From: Lacrimispora sphenoides JCM 1415
GTDB taxonomy: Bacteria; Bacillota; Clostridia; Lachnospirales; Lachnospiraceae
DNA: 64,000 nucleotides
Direction of reading: 5' to 3'
Assembly (NCBI RefSeq): GCF_900105615.1
Contig: NZ_LT630003.1
Span: forward strand, 3,484,501-3,548,500
Below, piece after piece: positions 7,547 through 15,062 of this stretch. The translations under genes and the position numbers were made by a program. Numbering within the stretch: the stretch's first letter is position 1; every line of letters begins with the position of its first letter. Under the pieces are notes generated by a model that was not told the origin of the DNA, made no database searches, and saw nothing but the letters and a program-made list of their open reading frames with translations.

Positions 7547-9376
7547 TTATTTAATGGTAATTCTACCCTGTCCTGCAGGATTTGCATAATCAGCGCCTAC
7601 ATTGCCGCCTAAATTGCTGCGGATATAAGTGGAAAGCAAATCTACATCAGTCATGACTTCATCCCGGATCACCTTACTTCCCTTAAACATGGTCATACCA
7701 TCACCGGCAGATTTTAACATGTAGTTATGGGAGGCTACAGTATAAGTCTTATTCACATCAAGAGGAGCGCCGCCTACCATAATATCGGATACCCGGTATG
7801 CTCCGTTTACTTTTATAAAATTGTCTTTTTCATCCAACTGTACATTGGAAGCCTTAGAGGTATCGATGGTATAAGTAAGACCTGATACTTGCAGGAAACC
7901 GCCATTTTCCTTCGGGCAGTTCCGGGAAGCCATTTCCAGGGCATCCTTGATCTGCTGGCCGGTTACTTCCACAATACAACCCATATTGCCGAATGGGAAT
8001 ACGGTGAGGGTATCATTATAGGTAATGTTGCCGGCTTTTATGTTGGCTCTGACACCGCCGCCATTGGAAAAGCCGATCTCTGCTCCAAGCACATAACGAT
8101 ATGCATCAGCAGACAGATCCCCAAGGTTTGTCTCCCCGCTTCTGACCGCACGGTTTCCGGTTGACGGGTCATTTACTGTAAGTTCTACATCCGTATGTCC
8201 GATCACAGCCTTCAATGTCTCATTGTACTGAGCCTGGATCGCCTTTACGAATTTGTCTGTATCATAGTCAATGGCCTTTCCGTCAGCTGTGACAGCGCTC
8301 TTTCCAGGAATCACCAGCTGAACTCCTACAGTCAGGACATTAGGATCCTTAATTTTATCTCTGTTTGCTTCATAGATTTCATTCCAACGGTTATAGGAGC
8401 CTAATTCTCTCTTAGCGATCCGGCTTAAGGAATCCCCATTCTTTACGGTATAAGCACTGGTGCCCGCTCCTGCCGGAACCTGGGAAACCAGTTCACTGGA
8501 AAATGTTCCATCTGTATGAAGTGTCAGCTTTCCGAAGTTCTTTAACTTTGTACCTGTCTGGGTAAGAAGTACATCCTGGCCATCCTTATTCTTTACGTAC
8601 TTTCCATATTCCTCATGGGAATGGCCGTCGATTAATACATTAATGCCCGTAGTATTCTTGATCACGTTATCAGAGGTCCAACGGTCTGTTGTCCCGTTTA
8701 CGCCCAGATGTCCTACCAAAATTACGTAATTAGCTCCCTCTGCTTTTGCACTGTTTACAGATGACTGGATCTGGTTATAGAGTCTTTGTCCATTTTCATC
8801 TTCACAAAAACCGTAAATATAGTTTCCATTTCCATCCTGGAAATAAGCTGGAGTGGATTTAGTAAAGCTTTCCGGTGTAGTTGCACCCACAAACGCGACC
8901 TTCGTATCCCCATATGTAAAGATCTTATAAGGAGCAAATACCGTTGAGCCAGTCCTTAAATCCATAAAATTGCTGGAATAGTAACCGCAGCTTAACTTTC
9001 CTGCCAATTCCAGAAAACGAGGCATCCCATAATCAAACTCATGGTTACCCGGCACTGCGAAGTCATAACCGACCTTATTCATAATGTCGATCAAATAACC
9101 TCCGTCTGACAGTGTCCCAATGGGCGCGCCCTGAATGGCATCTCCGGCGTCAATCAGCGTCACATATGGAGTCTGAGCCTGCATCTCTTTCTTATAGAGA
9201 GCAAGTCCCGCATATCCTATGTTTTCATCAACCCCGCAGTGGACATCATTGGTATAGAGAACCACGATATCCCTGTCTGCTGCCAGAGAAGAAAAGGATA
9301 TGCCTGTCGTCAGGGACAGGACCATGAGCAGAGCCAGCCATAGTGACAGAAACCTTCTTGTCTTACTTCCTTTCAT
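7547..9376 (-). CDS. Secreted 5'-nucleotidase / metallophosphatase with inserted LysM domain
   Basis: A 609-residue exported protein. A signal peptide (about 1-33, ending SSLAA) is followed by a calcineurin-like metallophosphatase domain (about 36-300) with YTNDVHCG, DAGDAIQG, PGNHEFDYG, VGHLGVNG and DGHSHEE. A single LysM domain (about 309-360, YTVKNGDSLSRIAKREL ... VGVQLVIPG) follows, then the 5'-nucleotidase C-terminal substrate domain (about 375-590, with FSNGGGVRANI). UshA-type enzymes normally join the two catalytic domains directly, so the LysM between them is odd; it should tether the enzyme to peptidoglycan. The ATG at 9376 has an AAGGAGGG site; the longer open frame has no start signal. 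Likely role: salvage of extracellular nucleotides. Confidence 0.9.
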   Translation of the reverse strand: MKGSKTRRFLSLWLALLMVLSLTTGISFSSLAADRDIVVLYTNDVHCGVDENIGYAGLALYKKEMQAQTPYVTLIDAGDAIQGAPIGTLSDGGYLIDIMNKVGYDFAVPGNHEFDYGMPRFLELAGKLSCGYYSSNFMDLRTGSTVFAPYKIFTYGDTKVAFVGATTPESFTKSTPAYFQDGNGNYIYGFCEDENGQRLYNQIQSSVNSAKAEGANYVILVGHLGVNGTTDRWTSDNVIKNTTGINVLIDGHSHEEYGKYVKNKDGQDVLLTQTGTKLKNFGKLTLHTDGTFSSELVSQVPAGAGTSAYTVKNGDSLSRIAKRELGSYNRWNEIYEANRDKIKDPNVLTVGVQLVIPGKSAVTADGKAIDYDTDKFVKAIQAQYNETLKAVIGHTDVELTVNDPSTGNRAVRSGETNLGDLSADAYRYVLGAEIGFSNGGGVRANIKAGNITYNDTLTVFPFGNMGCIVEVTGQQIKDALEMASRNCPKENGGFLQVSGLTYTIDTSKASNVQLDEKDNFIKVNGAYRVSDIMVGGAPLDVNKTYTVASHNYMLKSAGDGMTMFKGSKVIRDEVMTDVDLLSTYIRSNLGGNVGADYANPAGQGRITIK

Positions 9377-9512
9377 TGTTGAAACCCTCCTTTTGAAAAG
9401 TACGTTTTCCTCTATTATATCAGATAAATGTAAAAATAGTATATTATTTTTCCATATTTTAAAATTATTTCTTCCTTTTCTCAGGTTTCTTTTAGACCTG
9501 ATACTTATAAAT

Positions 9513-9570
9513 ATAGAAAAGGGATACCCCTTCCGCCAAAAGCTGACACTTTTAGCAGAAGGGCATCCCT
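9513..9570 (-). terminator. Terminator after aspS
   Basis: Long imperfect stem, GGGATGCCCTTCTGC against GGCGGAAGGGGTATCCC on the minus strand, with a second short pairing AAAAG/CTTTT inside, followed by TTTTC. It begins about 10 bases after the aspS stop. Confidence 0.8.
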
Positions 9571-9580
9571 CATCAATCAA

Positions 9581-11371
9581 TTATTCATTTTCTTCACTGA
9601 TTTCTATTCCCAGCTCTACAAGCTGCTTCGGATCTACCATTGAAGGTGCCTCGGTCATCAGACAGGACGCATCTTTTACCTTAGGGAATGCGATTACATC
9701 ACGGATGCTGTCTGCGCCTACCATCAGCATAACAACCCGGTCCAGACCGTAAGCAAGTCCTGCGTGAGGCGGAACACCATATTTAAATGCTTCCAAAAGG
9801 AAGCCGAACTGATCCTCAGCCTGTTCCTTTGTAAAGCCCAGCACTTCAAACATCTTGGACTGGATATCGCTCTGGTGGATACGGACAGAACCTCCGCCAA
9901 GCTCCGTACCATTTAACACGATATCATAAGCCTTTGCACGGACAGCGCCAGGATTGCTGTCAATAAGCGCCCAGTCTTCATCCATAGGCATGGTAAATGG
10001 GTGATGCATTGCAGTAAAGCGGCCCTGTTCTTCGGAATACTCAAGCAGCGGGAATTCCGTTACCCATAAGAATTTATAGTCATCCTTCTTCAGAAGCTCA
10101 AGCTGTCTAGCCAGCTCCAGTCTCAAGTTGCCTAATACGTCAAATACCACTTTATCCCGGTCTGCCGCAAATAAAAGCAGGTCTCCGGGCTTTGCTCCCA
10201 TTGCATCTGCCAGAGTGTGAAGCTCTTCCTCTGACATGAATTTTGCAAAGGAACATTTATAGGTTCCGTCTTCATTCACAGCAAGATAAGCCAGACCCTT
10301 GGCGCCAAAGCCTTTTGCATATTCCACCAGGGCGTCAATTTTTTTACGAGGCATCGCTCCCTGTCCTTCGGCATTGATACCGCGGACAGAACCGCCGTTT
10401 TCAAGCGCACCCTTGAACACTGCAAATTCCGTATCCTTTACTACATCGGAAACATTTTTAAGTTCCATTCCAAAACGCATATCCGGCTTGTCTGAACCAA
10501 AGCGGTCCATAGCTTCTTTCCATGTCATTCTGGTAATTGGAAGCTGGATTTCAAACCCAGTGATTTCCTTAAATAATTTCTTTAACAGCCTTTCATTGAC
10601 TTCCAGCACGTCCTCCACATCCACAAAGGAAAGCTCCATATCGATCTGGGTAAATTCCGGCTGTCTGTCTGCACGGAGGTCCTCGTCACGATAGCATCTT
10701 GCCAGCTGGAAATAACGGTCATAACCGGAACACATCAGCAGCTGCTTAAAAAGCTGGGGAGACTGGGGAAGTGCGTAGAAAGAGCCAGGGTGGACACGGC
10801 TTGGAACCAAATAGTCCCGGGCGCCTTCCGGAGTGCTCTTAATAAGTGTCGGCGTTTCGATCTCTAAAAAGCCCTCTTCTGCCAAAAATGCTCTTGTTAA
10901 GGTGGCAACCTGGCTTCTCACTTTGATGTTCTTCTGGATATCAGGTCTTCTAAGATCAAGGAAACGGTATTTTAATCTCAGTTCTTCCTTTGTCTTGCTG
11001 TTCTCTTCGATGGGGAATGGAGGTGTTTCAGATTCGGATAATATCCTTAAGCTTTTTGCCCGTACTTCAATGGCTCCTGTGGCCAGGTTCTCATTCACTC
11101 CTCCTGCCCTTGTTTCCACTTCGCCGGTCACTGCGATAACAAATTCACTTCTTAATTTTTCAGCCTTTGCAAAGCTTTCAGCTCCGCAATCACTTTCTTC
11201 AAAAATGATCTGCAGAATTCCGGTACGGTCTCTTAAATCAACAAAAATGATTCCTCCCTTATTTCTGCTTTTCTGGACCCAGCCCATAACTGTTATTTCA
11301 CTGCCCACATTGGCTGTTGTAACCTCTGTGCATCTATGTGTTCTTTTTAAGCCTAACATTGATTCTGCCAT
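9581..11371 (-). CDS. aspS: Aspartyl-tRNA synthetase
   Basis: A 596-residue class IIb synthetase charging tRNA-Asp. The N-terminal OB-fold anticodon domain (about 1-115, GWVQKSRNKGGIIFVDLRD) is followed by the catalytic core with PQSPQLFKQLLMC, RCYRDEDLRADRQPEFTQ (motif 2) and GLAYGLDRVVMLM (motif 3), interrupted by the bacterial GAD insertion (about 290-420). The ATG at 11371 has GAGGATATT before it. An in-frame upstream ATG at 11404 belongs to the mini-ORF leader element and would add MPKNMGRKEDI. Distal gene of the hemZ-hisS-aspS block; discriminating or non-discriminating charging cannot be decided here. Confidence 0.97.
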   Translation of the reverse strand: MAESMLGLKRTHRCTEVTTANVGSEITVMGWVQKSRNKGGIIFVDLRDRTGILQIIFEESDCGAESFAKAEKLRSEFVIAVTGEVETRAGGVNENLATGAIEVRAKSLRILSESETPPFPIEENSKTKEELRLKYRFLDLRRPDIQKNIKVRSQVATLTRAFLAEEGFLEIETPTLIKSTPEGARDYLVPSRVHPGSFYALPQSPQLFKQLLMCSGYDRYFQLARCYRDEDLRADRQPEFTQIDMELSFVDVEDVLEVNERLLKKLFKEITGFEIQLPITRMTWKEAMDRFGSDKPDMRFGMELKNVSDVVKDTEFAVFKGALENGGSVRGINAEGQGAMPRKKIDALVEYAKGFGAKGLAYLAVNEDGTYKCSFAKFMSEEELHTLADAMGAKPGDLLLFAADRDKVVFDVLGNLRLELARQLELLKKDDYKFLWVTEFPLLEYSEEQGRFTAMHHPFTMPMDEDWALIDSNPGAVRAKAYDIVLNGTELGGGSVRIHQSDIQSKMFEVLGFTKEQAEDQFGFLLEAFKYGVPPHAGLAYGLDRVVMLMVGADSIRDVIAFPKVKDASCLMTEAPSMVDPKQLVELGIEISEENE

Positions 11372-11439
11372 AATATCCTCTTTCCTGCCCATGTTTTTTG
11401 GCATATCAGTATGCCCTTAGGGCGTTCCTCCTGATAAAT
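11371..11439 (-). promoter_or_regulatory. Intergenic leader element, copy A (before aspS)
   Basis: On the minus strand: AGGAGG, then hairpin GCCCTAAGGGC overlapping the palindrome GGCATACTGATATGCC, then ATGCC and an A-run, CATGGG, and the aspS start. The ATG at 11404 opens an in-frame extension of aspS. About 78% identical to copy B before hemZ over 51 positions. Confidence 0.55.
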
Positions 11440-12699
11440 TTACTTAAGTGCATCCTTATAGAATTCCTTAAACAGTGTATAGCCTTCCTTCTCAAGGCCT
11501 TCTTTCTGGAACTTTTTGTTTTTATTCATCTGGGAAACCAGAACGGTCACACCCTTGGCCCGTTCTTCCATCGCCTCTTTGATGGCTCCATTCATCACAT
11601 CATCACTTACACCCTTTTCGATCAGAAAGGCCACCTTGTCTTCCTTTCCGGGGACCGTGAAGCCCTCATCCATCAGGATGGTGATGATCCGTTCAAATCC
11701 AATGGAAAAACCACAGGCAGGCGTATCCATGCCGGTGAATTTTCCGATCATCTTATCATATCGGCCGCCGCCGCCTACAGAACCAGGGAATCCGTCAACC
11801 TGGATCTCAAAAATGGTTCCGGTGTAATAAGACATTCCTCTCACGAGGGTAGGGTCAAATACGATGTGAAACTGGCTGGTGGTAATCTGGCTCACACTGT
11901 CAATGATAGCCGCCAGGTTTTCCGCCTGTTCCTGATCCATCGCATCCTTTAAGACGCTGCCCAGGCTGCGCACTCCGGCAGCATCGGTTGTCGCTGACTC
12001 AAAAAGGGAAAGATATTTTTTAATTTTTTCCTCATCATAACCTACTTCTGCCAGTTCCCTTGCCACACCATCCATACCAATCTTGTCCATCTTATCCAGA
12101 ATGATGAACACCTGGTCGTAAGATTCTTCCGGAAAGCCGCAGAAAGCTGCCATTCCTTTTAAGATATTCCGGTCATTGATCCTTACGGTATACCCCTTAA
12201 AACCAATCTTTCCAAGCAATGTGGTGGTAGCCAGGATCAGCTCGATCTCTGCAAGCCTGGTGGAATCCCCCAATATGTCGATGTCACACTGGACAAACTG
12301 TCTGAAGCGCCCTTTTTGTGGACGGTCCGCCCTCCACACGCTTCCCATCTGAAGGGATTTAAAGGGAGCGGCCAGGGATGCCGCATTATTAGAATAATAT
12401 CTGGATAAGGGAACGGTCAGGTCATACCGGAGGCCGCTGTCAACCAGATCATTTTCAGCCTGTGCTGTCTCCAGATTTAACTTTTCTCCCCGCTTCATGA
12501 TCTTGAAAATCAGCTTTTCATTATCTCCGCCCTGTTTGCTGGTCAGGTTCTCGATGTGCTCCACACAGGGAGTCTCGATGGAATGAAAGCCGAAGCCGCC
12601 ATAGGTTTCACGTATCTGGTTCATCACATATTCCCGTACCTGCATTTCGGCGGGAAGAATATCCTTCATTCCGGTAACCGGTTTCTTTTTCAATGCCAT
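11440..12699 (-). CDS. hisS: Histidyl-tRNA synthetase
   Basis: A 419-residue class IIa synthetase charging tRNA-His. Seen: TGMKDILP at the start, motif 2 around RPQKGRFRQFVQCDIDILG, the His-specific LVRGMSYYTGTIFE and GGGGRYDKMIGKF, and a C-terminal anticodon-binding domain from about residue 325. The ATG at 12699 is 8 bases after GGAG; the GTG at 12708 sits on top of that site and is rejected. It lies 49 bases after hemZ and 68 bases before aspS in the same direction. No T-box precedes it, so control is probably through the upstream operon promoter. Confidence 0.97.
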   Translation of the reverse strand: MALKKKPVTGMKDILPAEMQVREYVMNQIRETYGGFGFHSIETPCVEHIENLTSKQGGDNEKLIFKIMKRGEKLNLETAQAENDLVDSGLRYDLTVPLSRYYSNNAASLAAPFKSLQMGSVWRADRPQKGRFRQFVQCDIDILGDSTRLAEIELILATTTLLGKIGFKGYTVRINDRNILKGMAAFCGFPEESYDQVFIILDKMDKIGMDGVARELAEVGYDEEKIKKYLSLFESATTDAAGVRSLGSVLKDAMDQEQAENLAAIIDSVSQITTSQFHIVFDPTLVRGMSYYTGTIFEIQVDGFPGSVGGGGRYDKMIGKFTGMDTPACGFSIGFERIITILMDEGFTVPGKEDKVAFLIEKGVSDDVMNGAIKEAMEERAKGVTVLVSQMNKNKKFQKEGLEKEGYTLFKEFYKDALK

Positions 12700-12748
12700 T
12701 TCGTTCACTCCGTTATTTTCTTAATTTTTAACATGCCTCTATTGTAAA

Positions 12749-14203
12749 TTACATTTCCAATTTTGCAAGCATTTTTTCTTTTCTTTCCAGCATTTCGTCG
12801 ATTCTTGCAATATACTGTTCCACATCCTTGACATTTTCCACCCGCTCCAGACGGTTTTCAGATGGGAATATCACCTTTGTGGTAGTTCCTGCCCCGCAGG
12901 CTATAATGGTCTGCTTTTCTTCCATAATTAAAATATTATAGATGCAGGCTTTGCCTGGAAGAGAATAGCCGACGTTTTCAAAGTTTCCGGCCATGTTTTT
13001 CTGACGGTAAAGGTAATAGGGCTCCTGCCCCATGCTTCTGGCATAGGAGGCAGTCAAATCGATCATTTCCTGAGTATTGGTGATCTTTAAATCCCCGTAC
13101 TTTTCCTTAAACATATTAAGGCGGGCCGCACGCTTGATGGCAAGGGAATGAACGGTAATGCCATCTGGCCCGAGTGCCTTTATCTCCTCCATGGTCCGGG
13201 TCACATCTTCCATATCCTCTTCCGGCAGGCCAATGATTAAATCCATGTTGATATTGTCAAAGCCCAAAGACCTTGCCATGGAATACCGGTCCTTTACCAT
13301 GTCTACGGTATGGCGCCGGCCGATGATATCCAGGGTTTCCTGCTTCATGGTCTGAGGATTAATGGATATACGGGACACACCATGGCTTTTTAGAACCTGA
13401 AGCTTTTCTATGGTAATGCTGTCCGGGCGTCCGGCCTCAACGGTAAATTCCTTTACCGTGGTAAAATCAAAGGTTGTTTTCATCCTGCGAATCAGCTTAT
13501 CCAGATGAAGGGCGGAAAGGGAGGTAGGCGTACCTCCGCCGATATAAACCGTATCAAGGGTCCTTCCTGCCATTTTCTTTGCCGTATAATCCATTTCCTT
13601 AAATAAAGCTTCCAGATACTCTTCCATGCGCTTTTCCCATTGTCCGATGGGAAAAGATGTGAAGGAGCAGTAAAGGCAGGTGGTGGGGCAAAAGGGGATA
13701 CCTACATACAAGCTGTAGCCGCGGCTGTAATCAATGGCGGAAATGAGTTCCATCTCCCGCCTGGCAATCTCCAGGCTTAAATCCACTTTTCCGTCACTGG
13801 TTAAATAGGTATCCTTCATGTATCTGCGGACTTCGCCATCTGTATACCCTTCCAAAAGCTTTGTCATGGCGATTTTGGTAGGCCGGATTCCCGTTAAGGT
13901 ACCCCAGGGAAGCTCAATCCCTGTAAGCTCCTGAACCATGCCATATAGCATCCGTTTAATCCGGTTCTTGGTTTCAAAGCGGTCTGTAAAATCCACTTTA
14001 GTGGATGAAGAACTTACAATGCCCTTCTCAAAATCCTGGATTGCCAGCTCAAAATCAGCCTCTCCTGTCCTGCCCCGGACAAGAAGACGGTATGCCTCTT
14101 CTGGGCTTTCCTTGTGAACGAAGCCCTCTCCCGGATAAAATGCCATTAAAAGCTCTCTGATATCCTGCTCAAAGGACTGGTCGTCTAATATTAATCCTAT
14201 CAT
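12749..14203 (-). CDS. hemZ: Radical-SAM coproporphyrinogen dehydrogenase-like protein
   Basis: A 484-residue radical SAM protein of the HemZ branch. About 170 residues of N-terminal domain precede the core; the iron-sulfur site is CPTTCLYCSFTSFP (C-x3-C-x2-C), followed by VYIGGGTPTSL and the SINPQTM segment typical of HemN-like enzymes. Family enzymes oxidatively decarboxylate coproporphyrinogen III without oxygen, but many Clostridia carry HemZ without a full haem pathway, so the substrate here is uncertain. The mini-ORF leader element copy B lies directly before its start. Confidence 0.88.
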   Translation of the reverse strand: MIGLILDDQSFEQDIRELLMAFYPGEGFVHKESPEEAYRLLVRGRTGEADFELAIQDFEKGIVSSSSTKVDFTDRFETKNRIKRMLYGMVQELTGIELPWGTLTGIRPTKIAMTKLLEGYTDGEVRRYMKDTYLTSDGKVDLSLEIARREMELISAIDYSRGYSLYVGIPFCPTTCLYCSFTSFPIGQWEKRMEEYLEALFKEMDYTAKKMAGRTLDTVYIGGGTPTSLSALHLDKLIRRMKTTFDFTTVKEFTVEAGRPDSITIEKLQVLKSHGVSRISINPQTMKQETLDIIGRRHTVDMVKDRYSMARSLGFDNINMDLIIGLPEEDMEDVTRTMEEIKALGPDGITVHSLAIKRAARLNMFKEKYGDLKITNTQEMIDLTASYARSMGQEPYYLYRQKNMAGNFENVGYSLPGKACIYNILIMEEKQTIIACGAGTTTKVIFPSENRLERVENVKDVEQYIARIDEMLERKEKMLAKLEM

Positions 14204-14277
14204 GTGTTTTCCTCATCTGTACCCATGCTTTTTGGGCATATCGGGATACCCGCAGGGTGCTTTCCTCTTGATGCTTC
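14204..14277 (-). promoter_or_regulatory. Intergenic leader element, copy B (before hemZ)
   Basis: On the minus strand: AGAGGAAAGC, hairpin ACCCTGCGGGT, then GATATGCCC, an A-run and GCATGGG. The ATG opens a tiny frame MPKKHGYR ending in TGA, 12 bases before the hemZ start. Same layout as copy A before aspS. Confidence 0.55.
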
Positions 14278-14922
14278 CTATCCTCTGTATAATGCCACCG
14301 GGTTGTATACTTTCTCATGACCAATCGTGGTCGCCTCCCCATGGCCCGGATAAACAAGAGTATCGTCAGGCAGGACAAAAAGCCGCTCCTTTATGGAGTT
14401 TAAGATCTGGGACTGACTTCCCGTAGGAAAATCTGTTCTTCCCAAAGACTCCAAAAAGAGTGTGTCCCCGCTTATGAGGACATCTTCAGACTCTATTAAA
14501 TAACAGACCGAACCTGAAGTATGGCCTGGGGTAAACAAAACCTTAAAGGCCATTCCTGCAAGGGAGAGGATGGCTCCATCCTCCTCATATCCGTCTGCAT
14601 GAAGCGCACAAGCCTTACCAAAGGAGGAAGACAAATTGACAGACGGTTCTGCCAGCATCTCTTTTTCCTGCTTTCCAGCATAAATTTTCACATCGGGAAA
14701 TGCCTCTTTGATATCTTTTACCGCCATAATATGATCAAAATGCCCATGAGTCAGGATAATCGCCTCCGGAATCAGGGAAAGCTCCCGGCACAGATCCAGG
14801 ATATATGCCCCGTCTGCACCCGGATCCACGATTACCGCTTTTTTAAGGGATTCCCGGTATATTACATAACAATTGGTTCCAAGCTGGCCCACAGGACAGG
14901 TCTTTATTCTGAAATCACTCAT
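14278..14922 (-). CDS. MBL-fold metal hydrolase (glyoxalase II-like)
   Basis: A 214-residue metallo-beta-lactamase-fold protein. The metal motif is LTHGHFDHIMAV, with further ligands in TPGHTSGSVCYL, SGDTLF and the C-terminal YPGHGE. Family members hydrolyse thioesters or related bonds; the natural substrate is not known. In Clostridia this gene is commonly found between relA and hemZ, as here. The ATG is preceded by AGGAG. The relA terminator immediately upstream suggests it heads its own transcript with hemZ, hisS and aspS. Confidence 0.88.
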   Translation of the reverse strand: MSDFRIKTCPVGQLGTNCYVIYRESLKKAVIVDPGADGAYILDLCRELSLIPEAIILTHGHFDHIMAVKDIKEAFPDVKIYAGKQEKEMLAEPSVNLSSSFGKACALHADGYEEDGAILSLAGMAFKVLFTPGHTSGSVCYLIESEDVLISGDTLFLESLGRTDFPTGSQSQILNSIKERLFVLPDDTLVYPGHGEATTIGHEKVYNPVALYRG

Positions 14923-15029
14923 ATTATTATCTCCTAACTGAAACTATCTTTATGTAAACCTGATACAAATCCGGTTCAGACTACTTAGAAAAACACGCGT
15001 TCCAAATTTTATCATTGGGCTCAATGCTC

Positions 15030-15062
15030 GTGCAAAAAGAGAAAACTGCGTTATCCCGCAGT
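15030..15062 (-). terminator. Terminator containing the relA stop codon
   Basis: Stem ACTGCG (15045-15050) / CGCAGT (15057-15062); the six-base loop contains the relA TAA (15051-15053). On the minus strand it is followed by TTTCTCTTTTT. Confidence 0.8.

Noticed and set aside
14923..15029. Promoter for the MBL-hemZ-hisS-aspS genes
   Set aside because: Only weak -35/-10 pairs such as TTGTAT ... GATAGT could be found; not strong enough to list.
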